Of a stretch of DNA of 48,537 nt, positions 7,471 through 15,420 are shown piece by piece. Below the pieces are notes generated by a model. That model was not told where the DNA came from, searched no databases, and was given only the letters and a program-made list of their open reading frames with translations. The DNA comes from Streptomyces albospinus. Its GTDB lineage: Bacteria > Actinomycetota > Actinomycetes > Streptomycetales > Streptomycetaceae. Made by a program: the position numbers and the translations under genes. The stretch's first letter is position 1; each line of letters opens with the position of its first letter. The stretch lies in the NCBI RefSeq assembly GCF_014648695.1, contig NZ_BMRP01000007.1, positions 34,263 through 82,799 of the forward strand. The letters run 5' to 3'.

Positions 7471-8454
7471 ATGGCCGTCTTCGAGAAGATCACCATCGCC
7501 AAGGCGATCAACGCCTCGCTGCGTGCCTCCATGGAGGCCGACCCCAAGGTCCTCGTCATGGGCGAGGACGTCGGCAAGCTCGGCGGCGTCTTCCGCGTCA
7601 CCGACGGCCTCCAGAAGGACTTCGGCGAGGAGCGGGTGATCGACACCCCGCTCGCCGAGTCCGGCATCATCGGCACCGCGATCGGCCTGGCCCTGCGCGG
7701 CTACCGCCCCGTTGCCGAGATCCAGTTCGACGGCTTCGTCTTCCCCGCCTACGACCAGATCGTCACCCAGCTCGCGAAGATGCACGCGAGGGCGCTCGGC
7801 AAGGTCAAGGTGCCGGTCGTCATCCGCATCCCGTACGCGGGCGGCATCGGCGCGGTCGAGCACCACTCCGAGTCCCCCGAGGCGCTGTTCGCGCATGTCG
7901 CGGGCCTCAAGGTGGTCTCCCCCTCGAACGCCTCCGACGCCTACTGGATGCTCCAGCAGGCCATCGCCGGCGACGACCCGGTCATCTACTTCGAGCCCAA
8001 GCGCCGCTACCACGACAAGTCGCGGCTGGACACCGAGTCGATCCCGGACCCGCTGCACAAGGCCCGGATCACCCGCACCGGCTCCGACCTCACCCTGGCC
8101 GCCTACGGTCCGATGGTGAAGGTCTGCGAGAACGTCGCCAACGTCGCGGCCGAGGAGGGCAAGTCGGTCGAGGTCGTCGACCTGCGCTCGATCTCCCCGA
8201 TCGACTTCGACACCGTGCAGTCCTCGGTGGAGAAGACCGGCCGGCTGGTCGTGGTCCACGAGGCGCCGGTCTTCTTCGGCTCCGGTGCGGAGATCGCGGC
8301 CCGGATCACCGAGCGCTGCTTCTACCACCTGGAGGCACCGGTGCTGCGGGTCGGCGGCTTCCACGCCCCGTACCCGCCGTCCAGGCTGGAGGACGAGTAC
8401 CTGCCGGGACTGGACCGGGTGCTTGACGCCGTTGACCGCGCGCTGGCGTACTGA
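7471..8454 (+). CDS. bkdB: 2-Oxoacid dehydrogenase E1 component, beta subunit
   Basis: 327-aa transketolase-like subunit that pairs with E1 alpha to form the heterotetramer active site. Seen: MGEDVGKLGGVF and TPLAESGIIGTAIGLA, typical of E1 beta N-terminal domains, IPYAGGIGAVEHHSESPE around the active-site His, and the C-terminal transketolase domain (TLAAYGPMV, VEVVDLRSISPID, VVHEAP). The start ATG 7471 is two bases after the E1 alpha stop, with GAGGGGAAC as ribosome-binding site, so the subunits are probably made in step. Length is normal for the family. Confidence 0.92.
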   Translation: MAVFEKITIAKAINASLRASMEADPKVLVMGEDVGKLGGVFRVTDGLQKDFGEERVIDTPLAESGIIGTAIGLALRGYRPVAEIQFDGFVFPAYDQIVTQLAKMHARALGKVKVPVVIRIPYAGGIGAVEHHSESPEALFAHVAGLKVVSPSNASDAYWMLQQAIAGDDPVIYFEPKRRYHDKSRLDTESIPDPLHKARITRTGSDLTLAAYGPMVKVCENVANVAAEEGKSVEVVDLRSISPIDFDTVQSSVEKTGRLVVVHEAPVFFGSGAEIAARITERCFYHLEAPVLRVGGFHAPYPPSRLEDEYLPGLDRVLDAVDRALAY

Positions 8455-8469
8455 GGGCTGAGGAGAGCC

Positions 8470-9951
8470 GTGACCATGACTACAGGAACCGCCGGCGCCG
8501 CGAACGCGCAGCGCATCCGCGAGTTCAAGATGCCCGACGTGGGCGAGGGGCTCACCGAGGCCGAGATCCTCAAGTGGTACGTCAAGCCCGGTGACACCGT
8601 CACCGACGGCCAGGTCGTCTGCGAGGTCGAGACCGCCAAGGCCGCCGTCGAACTGCCCATCCCCTACGACGGGGTGGTGCATGCGCTGAACTTCGACGAG
8701 GGCACCACCGTCGACGTCGGCACCGTGATCATCTCGGTCGACACCGACCCGGGCGCCGGGCCCGTCGCGGGGCAGCCGGGCGAGGCCGCCGCGCCCGCCG
8801 AGGAGGAGGCCGAGCCGCAGGGCCGGCAGGCCGTGCTGGTCGGCTACGGCGCTGCGCCGGCCTCGACCAAGCGCCGGGCGCGCAAGGTGCCGCCGGCCGT
8901 CCCGGCGCAGCCGGAGCCGGTGACCGCCGGGCTCCAGGCGGAGCTGAACGGGCGGACCGCATCCGCTCCGGTGGCCACCCCCGTGGTCGTCCCGGAGGTG
9001 CCCGCGGTGCCGGCCGCTCCTGCGCCGTCCGCCGACCGTCCGCTGGCCAAACCGCCGGTCCGGAAGCTCGCCAAGGACCTCGGCATCGATCTGGCGACGG
9101 TGGTCCCGACCGGCGCGGGCGGGATCATCACCCGCGACGACGTGTACGCGGCGGCCACTGCCGCCGCGGCTCCGCCGGCCGCGGTGCCCGTCGTCGCCGA
9201 GGTGAGCGCACCGGCCGCGGCGGCGCCCGCCGGGACCTTCGACGCGGCGGCCCGCGAGCGCCGGGTGCCGGTCAAGGGCGTGCGCAAGGCCACCGCTCAG
9301 GCGATGGTCGCCAGCGCCTTCACCGCGCCGCATGTCACGGAGTTCATCACCGTCGACGTGACCCGCACGATGAAGCTCGTCCAGGAGCTGAAGCAGGACC
9401 CGGACATGGCCGGGCTGCGCGTCAATCCGCTGCTGCTGGTCGCCAAGGCGTTCCTGGTCGCGCTCAAGCGCCACCCGGAGGTCAACGCGGCCTGGGACGA
9501 GGCGAATCAGGAGATCGTCTACAAGGACTACGTCAACCTCGGGATCGCGGCGGCCACGCCGCGCGGGCTGATCGTCCCCAACATCAAGGACGCGGGCGCC
9601 AAGACGCTCCCCCAACTCGCCGCGGAACTGGGCGAGCTGGTGGCGACCGCCCGCGAGGGCAAGACCTCTCCGGCGGCGATGTCCGGCGGTACGGTCACCA
9701 TCACCAACGTCGGCGTCTTCGGCGTCGACACCGGTACGCCGATCCTCAACCCGGGGGAGTCGGCGATCCTCGCCTTCGGTGCGGTCAAGCTCCAGCCGTG
9801 GGTGCACAAGGGCGAGGTCAAGCCGCGCCATGTCACCACCCTCGCGCTGTCCTTCGATCACCGGTTGATCGACGGCGAGTTGGGCTCCAAGCTCCTCGCG
9901 GACATCGCGGCGATTCTGGAGCGGCCCAAGCGGTTGATCACCTGGGGCTGA
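8470..9951 (+). CDS. bkdC: Dihydrolipoamide acyltransferase (E2) of the 2-oxoacid dehydrogenase complex
   Basis: 493-aa E2 core protein that moves the acyl group from E1 to CoA. Domains in order: one lipoyl domain (about 16-92, lipoyl Lys57 in ETAKAAVE); a long Pro/Ala linker; a peripheral-subunit-binding domain (VRKLAKDLGIDLATVVPTG, with GGIITRDDV); a second Ala/Pro linker; and the catalytic domain ending in SFDHRLIDG (His464, Asp468). There is only one lipoyl domain. The start is GTG 8470 or ATG 8476; GAGGAG lies 4 bases before the GTG. E3 is not in this window and would be shared from elsewhere. A parS-containing hairpin 26 bases downstream ends the operon. Confidence 0.92.
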   Translation: MTMTTGTAGAANAQRIREFKMPDVGEGLTEAEILKWYVKPGDTVTDGQVVCEVETAKAAVELPIPYDGVVHALNFDEGTTVDVGTVIISVDTDPGAGPVAGQPGEAAAPAEEEAEPQGRQAVLVGYGAAPASTKRRARKVPPAVPAQPEPVTAGLQAELNGRTASAPVATPVVVPEVPAVPAAPAPSADRPLAKPPVRKLAKDLGIDLATVVPTGAGGIITRDDVYAAATAAAAPPAAVPVVAEVSAPAAAAPAGTFDAAARERRVPVKGVRKATAQAMVASAFTAPHVTEFITVDVTRTMKLVQELKQDPDMAGLRVNPLLLVAKAFLVALKRHPEVNAAWDEANQEIVYKDYVNLGIAAATPRGLIVPNIKDAGAKTLPQLAAELGELVATAREGKTSPAAMSGGTVTITNVGVFGVDTGTPILNPGESAILAFGAVKLQPWVHKGEVKPRHVTTLALSFDHRLIDGELGSKLLADIAAILERPKRLITWG

Positions 9952-9984
9952 GCCGGCGGAGCCCATAGCGGCATCAGGGGCGGT

Positions 9985-9998
9985 GTTCCACGTGAAAC
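9985..9998. promoter_or_regulatory. parS site, one mismatch (GTTCCACGTGAAAC)
   Basis: Matches the Streptomyces ParB site at 13 of 14 bases; position 4 is C instead of T. It forms the left arm of the hairpin after the E2 gene and lies 23 bp from the next site. Confidence 0.8.
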
Positions 9999-10007
9999 GG
10001 TCGGCGC

Positions 10008-10021
10008 GTTTCACGTGAAAC
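10008..10021. promoter_or_regulatory. parS site, perfect (GTTTCACGTGAAAC)
   Basis: Perfect 14-bp ParB-binding palindrome in the right arm of the hairpin after the E2 gene. Confidence 0.93.
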
Positions 10022-10039
10022 ACCGCCCCCGGCCATTGC

Positions 10040-10216
10040 TCAGCCCCGGATGATCTCCACAGCGCGACCGAAGTGCGCCACGGGCCCCGTCGGGGCGGAC
10101 GGATCGGCCTGTGCGGCGCCGCGGGTCAGTGCGGTGCCTGCCCACAGGGCGGCGACGATCAAGGCCAGTACGACGGCGTTCCGGGCGCGGCGGCCGGTGT
10201 TCGTGCTGGGCTGCAT
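10040..10216 (-). CDS. Small membrane or secreted protein, 58 aa, function unknown
   Basis: Short gene of 58 codons. Seen: a basic start (TGRRARN), one hydrophobic segment (AVVLALIVAALWAGTALT, about residues 14-31) and a short Pro/Ala-rich end with VAHFGRAVEIIRG. It could be a signal-anchored peptide or a secreted peptide cut after AQA. Support for the gene is the start ATG 10216 behind a strong AAGGGGAG ribosome-binding site and the terminator-like hairpin 11 bases after its stop. A longer frame to 10264 has no such site. I do not recognise the family. Confidence 0.65.
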   Translation of the reverse strand: MQPSTNTGRRARNAVVLALIVAALWAGTALTRGAAQADPSAPTGPVAHFGRAVEIIRG

Positions 10217-10350
10217 GGTCAACTCCCCTTGTCCTGCGGAGCCGCATCGACTCCATGCCTCCATTCACCCACGGCATCCCGGCCCGTCCGTACGCGCCAG
10301 GTACGGACTCTCGTCAGCCTTGAGTCGGACCGGCGGTCCTCCTGGAGACC

Positions 10351-10384
10351 CCCTTCCGGCCGGGGCGCGGTCGGCCGGAAAGGG
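10351..10384. other. Hairpin in the leader of the GNAT-Nudix gene
   Basis: Arms TTCCGGCC and GGCCGGAA, extended by CCC/GGG with a one-base bulge, around a roughly 11-base loop, 38 bases before the ATG at 10422. It could be an attenuator-like element or simply a GC-rich chance fold. Confidence 0.35.
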
Positions 10385-10421
10385 TTTGCCGCCGTTGGCC
10401 GGGCTGCCTACGGTCGGCGAA

Positions 10422-11282
10422 ATGAGCAGTCAAACGATCATCCGGCGCTATCGGCCCGCCGACCAGGACGCGGCGACCGACCTGTGGTCCCGGGCTTCAC
10501 GGCAGGCGCATCCGTTCATCGAGGGGGAGGGCGGGGGCGAGCGGGCCCGCCTCCTCCGTGAGGTGCATCTCGTCGAGGCCGAGAACTGGGTCGCCGAGCG
10601 CGACGGCACCGTGATCGGGCTGCTCGGTCTGCTGGGCGGCGGGACCGGGAACGACGGGGGCGCCGAGGTCGGCGGGCTGTTCGTGGCGCCCGAGGCGCAA
10701 GGCGGCGGCACCGGGCGGGAGCTGCTGGAGCACGCGGCGGCGCGGTACGGCGCGCTGTCCCTGGAGGTCTTCGAGGAGAACGCCCGGGCCCGCCGCTTCT
10801 ACGCGCACCTGGGCTTCACGGAGCGCGGGCAGCGGACCGACGAGCAGACCGGCCATCCGCTGATCGCCCTGGAGCGCCAGGCGCCGCTGAAGTCGGTGTC
10901 CTGGCTGCATGTCCGCGACGGCCGGCTGCTGAGCGTACGGACGCGGGGGAACGACACCTTCTACCTCCCGGGCGGCAAGTACGAGCCGGGCGAGACCGCC
11001 CGGGAGGCGCTGTCCCGTGAGCTCTCCGAGGAGCTCGGCCTGCGCATTCCCGTGGAGGAGCTGACGGAGGCGTTCGTCGTCCACGCCGTCGCGCACGGCA
11101 AGAACGGCCGGCGGCTGCACATGACCTGTTTCACCGGCGGGCCCCAGGACATCGCACCGGCTCCCGGCCGGGAGATCGCCGAGTACGCCTGGTTCGACCG
11201 CGAGGGGGCGCGGACGCGGTGCGCGCCCGCCCATGGCCAGGTGGTCGAAAGGCTGATCGCCCAGGGGCTGATGCACGGCTGA
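10422..11282 (+). CDS. Fused GNAT N-acetyltransferase and Nudix hydrolase
   Basis: 286-aa two-domain protein. Residues 1-150 are a GNAT acetyltransferase: IIRRYRPADQDAATDLW at the start, an acetyl-CoA loop VAPEAQGGGTG (88-98), and NARARRFYAHLGF near its end. Residues 155-286 are a Nudix domain with a complete Nudix box (185-207, G-x5-E-x7-RE-L-x-EE-x-G-L), which hydrolyses nucleoside diphosphates linked to another group. The start ATG 10422 matches the beginning of the GNAT fold but has a weak ribosome-binding site; the frame is open much further upstream without support. A combined role, such as repair or detoxification of a modified nucleotide or metabolite, is inference; neither substrate is known. 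Confidence 0.85.
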   Translation: MSSQTIIRRYRPADQDAATDLWSRASRQAHPFIEGEGGGERARLLREVHLVEAENWVAERDGTVIGLLGLLGGGTGNDGGAEVGGLFVAPEAQGGGTGRELLEHAAARYGALSLEVFEENARARRFYAHLGFTERGQRTDEQTGHPLIALERQAPLKSVSWLHVRDGRLLSVRTRGNDTFYLPGGKYEPGETAREALSRELSEELGLRIPVEELTEAFVVHAVAHGKNGRRLHMTCFTGGPQDIAPAPGREIAEYAWFDREGARTRCAPAHGQVVERLIAQGLMHG

Positions 11283-11383
11283 GGTGTGGGCGGCCGGTGC
11301 CCGTGCGCGGGCCCCGGCCGTTCCGCTCATAACGCTTCTACCAGGACAAACACCCTGTGGATTGTCCGTATCGCGGAATGGCG

Positions 11384-11419
11384 TGACGGTCGCATACCTG
11401 TTGTATCTATCCTGTGCGC
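11384..11419 (+). promoter_or_regulatory. Candidate promoter giving a leaderless GntR transcript
   Basis: TGACGG (11384-11389) and TATCCT (11408-11413) are separated by 18 bases. The predicted start point is at or beside the ATG at 11420, consistent with the absence of a clear ribosome-binding site. A pattern match only. Confidence 0.4.
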
Positions 11420-12112
11420 ATGCCGTCAGCGTCCACGCCCACCGCTCCCACAAGGGAGACCGGTCCCGTTCCCGCCAAGCAGCCCCCCGCCGCCGAGCGG
11501 GTCTACGCGCACATCAAGGACGCCGTTCTGGAGCGCCGCTACGAGGGCGGCATGCTGCTCACCGAAGGGGAGCTCGCCGACGCCGTGGGGGTGTCGCGGA
11601 CCCCGGTGCGCGAGGCGCTGCTGCGGCTGGAGGTCGAGGGGCTGATCAAGCTCTACCCCAAGAAGGGCGCCCTGGTCCTGCCGGTCTCCGCGCAGGAGAT
11701 CGCCGATGTCGTCGAGACCCGGCTGCTGGTGGAGAAGCACGCGGCGGCCAAGGCGGTGCCCGCGAGCGAGACGCTGATCGAGGAACTCGGCGCGCTGGTG
11801 GAGACCATGCGCGAACAGGCCGCGGCCGGCGATCTGGCCGCCGTCTCCGTCACCGACCGCGCCTTCCACGCCGCCATCGTGCGCAGCGCCGGCAACCAGA
11901 TCCTGGACCGGCTCTACGAGCAACTGCGCGACCGGCAGCTGCGGATGGGCGTCGCGGTCATGCACGCCCACCCCGACCGGATCGCCAAGAACATCGCCGA
12001 GCACACGGAAATCCTCGAAGCGCTGCGCGCGGGCGACGCCGACGCGGCCACCGACGCCGTACAGCGGCACGTCAGCTGGGTCCGCAATCTCGCGCAGGGG
12101 GACGTGCGATGA
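11420..12112 (+). CDS. GntR-family (FadR/FCD type) transcriptional regulator
   Basis: 230-aa repressor-type regulator. Seen: an N-terminal winged helix-turn-helix (AERVYAHIKDAVLERRYEGG, then TEGELADAVGVSRTPVREAL and KKGALV) and an all-helical FCD effector domain with the DRAFH and HTEILEAL motifs that usually hold a metal-bound ligand. The start is taken as ATG 11420; GTG 11414 is possible. Its stop overlaps the start of an MFS transporter gene (ATGA), so both are translated from one message and the transporter is the obvious target. The ligand is probably a small organic acid or its relative, by analogy to FCD proteins. Confidence 0.88.
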   Translation: MPSASTPTAPTRETGPVPAKQPPAAERVYAHIKDAVLERRYEGGMLLTEGELADAVGVSRTPVREALLRLEVEGLIKLYPKKGALVLPVSAQEIADVVETRLLVEKHAAAKAVPASETLIEELGALVETMREQAAAGDLAAVSVTDRAFHAAIVRSAGNQILDRLYEQLRDRQLRMGVAVMHAHPDRIAKNIAEHTEILEALRAGDADAATDAVQRHVSWVRNLAQGDVR

Positions 12113-13455
12113 ATGAGAGTGCCGACACCTCCGCCGGCGGTGGCATAGGCGGAGGCGCCGCCCGGCTGCTGCCCTCGGACCCGCCCGGCGGCCGTAAGGC
12201 GATGGCGGTCTGGGGCATCGGCGTCGCGGTGTACTTCGTCGCGATCACCTATCGCACGAGCCTGGGCGTGGCCGGCCTGGACGCCGCGGAGCGCTTCCAC
12301 ATCAACGCCTCGGCGCTGTCCACCTTCTCGATCCTCCAACTGCTCGTGTACGCGGGCATGCAGATACCCGTCGGGCTGCTGGTCGACCGGTTCGGCGCCA
12401 AAAAGGTGCTGACCCTCGGCGTCGTCCTCTACACCGTCGCGCAGTTCGGCTTCGCGCTCTCCGCGTCGTACGCCATGGCGCTCGGCTCCCGCGCGCTGCT
12501 CGGCTGCGGTGACGCGATGACCTTCATCAGCGTGCTGCGGCTTGGCTCGCGGTGGTTCCCGGCCCGCCGCGGCCCGATGATCGCGCAGATCGCCGCGCTC
12601 GTCGGCATGGCGGGCAACCTGATCTCCACCCTCGTCCTGGCCCGGTTGCTGCACACCTTCGGCTGGACGACGACCTTCGCCGGCAGCGCGCTGGGCGGTA
12701 TCGCCGTACTGGTCCTGCTGCTGCTCTTCCTCAAGGACCACCCCGAGGGCTTCGCGCCGCCGCCCGCGCCCGCCGAGCACAGCGGTGCCGTGTTCGTGCG
12801 CCGGCAGATCGCGGACGCCTGGCGCGAGCCGGGCACCCGGCTGGGGATGTGGGTGCACTTCACCACCCAGTTCCCCGCGATGGTCTTCCTGCTGCTGTGG
12901 GGGCTGCCGTTCCTCGTCGAGGCGCAGGGCCTCTCCCGCGGCACGGCCGGTGAACTGCTCACGCTCGTGGTGCTCTCCAACATGGGAGTGGGCCTGGTCT
13001 ACGGGCAGGTCATCGCCCGCCACCACGCGGCCCGTACGCCGCTGGCCCTGAGCACCGTCGCCGCCACCGCCCTGCTGTGGACCCTCACCCTGTGCTGGCC
13101 GGCCGCCCACGCCCCGATGTGGCTGCTGGTCGTGCTCTGCGTGGTGCTGGGCGCCTGCGGTCCCGCCTCGATGATCGGCTTCGACTTCGCCCGGCCCGCC
13201 AACCCGCCGGAGCGCCAGGGGACCGCCTCCGGCATCGTCAACATGGGCGGCTTCACCGCCTCGATGACGACCCTGCTGGCCATCGGCGTCCTCCTGGACG
13301 CCACCGGCGACGACTACCGGATCGCCTTCTCCTCGGTCTTCGTGCTGGAGGCCATCGGCCTCTCGCAGATCCTGCGGCTGCGCCGGCGCGCGGCGCGGCG
13401 CGAGCGGGAGCGGCTGGTCGTTAGCAGGGTGGAGGCGGTTCACGTCCCCGCGTGA
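12109..13455 (+). CDS. MFS transporter
   Basis: 448-aa major facilitator protein. Seen: about 12 hydrophobic segments, with LVDRFGAKKVL between helices 2 and 3 (the MFS loop motif) and the conserved LGCGDAMTFISVLRLGSRWFP helix-4 region. The second half contains SGIVNMGGFTASM. The frame runs further upstream, but the ATG at 12109 overlapping the GntR stop as ATGA is the natural start and implies translational coupling. It sits in the inner membrane; the substrate is unknown and presumably matches the GntR effector. Two parS sites lie 115-150 bases downstream, before the convergent isomerase gene. Confidence 0.88.
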   Translation: MNESADTSAGGGIGGGAARLLPSDPPGGRKAMAVWGIGVAVYFVAITYRTSLGVAGLDAAERFHINASALSTFSILQLLVYAGMQIPVGLLVDRFGAKKVLTLGVVLYTVAQFGFALSASYAMALGSRALLGCGDAMTFISVLRLGSRWFPARRGPMIAQIAALVGMAGNLISTLVLARLLHTFGWTTTFAGSALGGIAVLVLLLLFLKDHPEGFAPPPAPAEHSGAVFVRRQIADAWREPGTRLGMWVHFTTQFPAMVFLLLWGLPFLVEAQGLSRGTAGELLTLVVLSNMGVGLVYGQVIARHHAARTPLALSTVAATALLWTLTLCWPAAHAPMWLLVVLCVVLGACGPASMIGFDFARPANPPERQGTASGIVNMGGFTASMTTLLAIGVLLDATGDDYRIAFSSVFVLEAIGLSQILRLRRRAARRERERLVVSRVEAVHVPA

Positions 13456-13569
13456 CGGGCGCCGGTGCCGGTGTCGCCGTGCGCCGGTGCGCCCAGGAGC
13501 GCCGTCCGGGGATGCCCCATCTCCCGGAAGGCGGCGGGGAGTTGGCGGCCCGGGTGGGGAGTGGCTCCG

Positions 13570-13583
13570 GTTTCACGTGAAAC
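13570..13583. promoter_or_regulatory. parS site, perfect
   Basis: GTTTCACGTGAAAC; symmetry extends to 18 bp (CG before, CG after). It is 24 bp from the next site. Confidence 0.93.
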
Positions 13584-13593
13584 CGCGCAGGCC

Positions 13594-13607
13594 GTTTCAC
13601 GTGAAAC
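13594..13607. promoter_or_regulatory. parS site, perfect
   Basis: GTTTCACGTGAAAC; symmetry extends to 18 bp (CC before, GG after). It is the second site of the pair between convergent genes. Confidence 0.93.
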
Positions 13608-13758
13608 GGATAACTCCCCGCTCGTCGTCCAGTCGACGGGCAGCAGCCTCGGCGCATTGAGGCTGTGCTCCGCGGGGCCACGGGTCCGCATGTCCGCGTC
13701 CAGGGGAACGCCCCGTCAGGACCACCCGTTCCCGCCGGGGCGTGCTGCCGGGGAGCCG

Positions 13759-14583
13759 CTACGGCGTCACCGCGAAGTTGTCGAGGATGGCCTGGGCCAG
13801 CTCGTGGTCTCCGTCGATCTTGATCTGCTCGGCGATGGCCGCCGGGCGGACCCGGCCGCAGGCCAGCCGGTGGAAGGTGTCCCAGTCCATGGCGAGCGTC
13901 ACTGTCGGGCCGAGCGAGACACTGCCGTCGATCGTCGCCTTGCCGTCGGCGCCGACCCGCACCGTGCGCATGAACTCCACCGGGCCGGTGATGTCGAAGA
14001 CAACGGCCGAATCAGCGGGCGCCTGCGCCCGCTTGGCGACGATGCCGGGCAGCACCCGCACCAGCAGATCGCGGGTCACCTGCGCGCCGGGGGAGTCGGC
14101 GTTGCCGGGCTTGCCGAGCGCCCGGCGCAGATCCTGCTCGTGCACCCAGACATCGAACGCTCGCTGCTCCAGCACGAATTCCAGCGTCCGGTCCTCGTCG
14201 AGCGGGCTGCGCACCACGGCGTCCGGCTGGCGGGACTCGTTGCGCAGCTGCCGGGACCGCCGGATGACGGTGTATTCGAGCTCGCTGAGCATCTCCGGTG
14301 CGGTGTGGTGCCGGCGGACGTCGACCTGGACCTCCATGCGGCGGGCCGACTCGCTCCGTACGTGGTAGAGGTCGCGCGGCAGTGTGTGGATCGGCCGCGG
14401 GTCGCCCAGCATCTCGCATTCCAGGCCGATGACGTGGGAGACGACATCGCGTACGGACCATCCTGGGAGGTCCGTCGCCCTGCTCCACTCCCCCTCGACG
14501 AGCGGCGTCACCAGCTCTGTTATCGCTTCTATGGAATGCGTCCAGGCATCGATGGAGGACTGAAGGCTGGGATGGACGGTCAC
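13759..14583 (-). CDS. Maleylpyruvate isomerase-family (mycothiol-dependent, DinB-like) protein
   Basis: 274-aa protein of the MDMPI family. Seen: an N-terminal DinB-like four-helix domain with LPGWSVRDVVSHVIGLE, a metal-binding His region, and the later RAFDVWVHEQDLRRALG helix. The C-terminal half resembles the MDMPI_C/SCP2-like domain (MDWDTFHRLACGR). Members use mycothiol, the actinobacterial thiol, for isomerase or transferase reactions; the substrate here is unknown. The start is GTG 14583 with GAGGGG upstream. It faces the MFS gene, with two parS sites in the gap, so the two genes end toward each other. Confidence 0.82.
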   Translation of the reverse strand: MTVHPSLQSSIDAWTHSIEAITELVTPLVEGEWSRATDLPGWSVRDVVSHVIGLECEMLGDPRPIHTLPRDLYHVRSESARRMEVQVDVRRHHTAPEMLSELEYTVIRRSRQLRNESRQPDAVVRSPLDEDRTLEFVLEQRAFDVWVHEQDLRRALGKPGNADSPGAQVTRDLLVRVLPGIVAKRAQAPADSAVVFDITGPVEFMRTVRVGADGKATIDGSVSLGPTVTLAMDWDTFHRLACGRVRPAAIAEQIKIDGDHELAQAILDNFAVTP

Positions 14584-14825
14584 GGGACCCCTCGGACGGT
14601 TCGTACGCGGGCTGCTGTCTGTGCAGTTAAGTTACTTTGCGCACGGGCACCCCGGCAGTGCTTTCGGGTGACCATCGTAGGTGGATGTTTGACGGGGGAG
14701 CCGTTCGAAAGCTTTGGCGGTGGTACTGTGCGCGGTTCGCCGATCCCGAACGGTACGGAACTGGCGAAATCGGTCAATTCCCTTCGGAGGTGGGCCGCTT
14801 GGCCGCACCCGCCCCGGCGGCCGGC

Positions 14826-15356
14826 TCAGTGGTCCCCGCGCTCCCGCTCGGCCATCCGGATCACGCATACCGCGATGGCGATCAGCAGCGGCGGATCGGC
14901 GTCCTCCCGTACGACATTGACCGCATAGGTGTCGCGTACGGTCAGCCAGCGCCGGGAGATCTCGGCGAGCAGTTCGCCGTCGTACTCGACCGCGAACTCC
15001 CGGTCCAGGATCTTGCCGCTGACGTCCAGCTCGGTGCCGTCGACCAGCTCCACGCGGTAGTGGTGGCGCAGCAGCGACAGCCGCTTGCGCCTGATCGTGG
15101 CCAGCGGTGCGTCGTCCCGCTCGATCGTCATCGCATCGCGCAGGCCGAGCATCTTCTTGCGGATGGTGATCAGGACCCGCCGCTCGGTGTCCTTGAGCTC
15201 GAAGGTCTCCCGCAGGCGCAGCGCCTTCCCGTCCACCAGGAAGGCGTGCCGACCGTGGTCGTCGTCGACCCAGTAGTCCTCGCCGATGCCGAAGATCCGG
15301 TCGTGCACGAAGTACTTGCGGGAGCGCGGGGAGTGCTCCCCGTGGGATTGCAGCAT
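14826..15356 (-). CDS. LURP-one-related (tubby-like fold) protein
   Basis: 176-aa protein that fits the LURP-one-related family. Seen: YFVHDRIFGIGEDYWVDDD, HAFLVDGKALRLRETFELKD and then alternating strands with TIRRKRLSLLRHHYRVEL and ISRRWLTVRDTYAV, the twelve-stranded barrel pattern shared with tubby and scramblase folds. A hydrophobic C-terminal helix (LLIAIAVCVIRMAE) would be buried in the barrel, as in tubby proteins. The start is ATG 15356 behind AGGGGGA. It diverges from a thioredoxin-NHL protein with only 64 bases between them. The biochemical role of the bacterial family is not settled. Confidence 0.75.
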   Translation of the reverse strand: MLQSHGEHSPRSRKYFVHDRIFGIGEDYWVDDDHGRHAFLVDGKALRLRETFELKDTERRVLITIRKKMLGLRDAMTIERDDAPLATIRRKRLSLLRHHYRVELVDGTELDVSGKILDREFAVEYDGELLAEISRRWLTVRDTYAVNVVREDADPPLLIAIAVCVIRMAERERGDH

Positions 15357-15420
15357 GGGTGACGTGTTCCCCCTGGCCCCTGCGGAATGCGGGCGCACCG
15401 GAGTGACGTTGAATGTCCAC

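Larger units (their letters stand above)
9977..10029. terminator. Hairpin with a parS site in each arm, between convergent genes
   Basis: A 22-bp stem (9977-9998 with 10008-10029) and 9-base loop, broken by one C/A mismatch at 9988/10018. Each arm contains a 14-bp parS sequence flanked by GGGGCGGT / ACCGCCCC. It lies between the E2 gene (+) and the small gene at 10040 (-), and so probably terminates both. Confidence 0.8.
13456..13758. other. Gene-free convergent interval with two parS sites
   Basis: This 303-bp interval between the MFS gene (+) and the isomerase-like gene (-) holds two parS sites. They are bracketed by a 9-bp inverted repeat (CGGGGAGTT at 13535-13543, AACTCCCCG at 13612-13620). 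No gene is supported here. Confidence 0.6.

Noticed and set aside
7369..10023. 884-codon minus-strand frame over the bkd operon, and several similar long opposite-strand frames (for example 1962-3776, 15427-17256, 43188-44834)
   Set aside because: They are mirror frames caused by high GC at third positions. The plus-strand genes have recognisable catalytic motifs; these frames have none and are Arg/Gly/His/Asp-rich.
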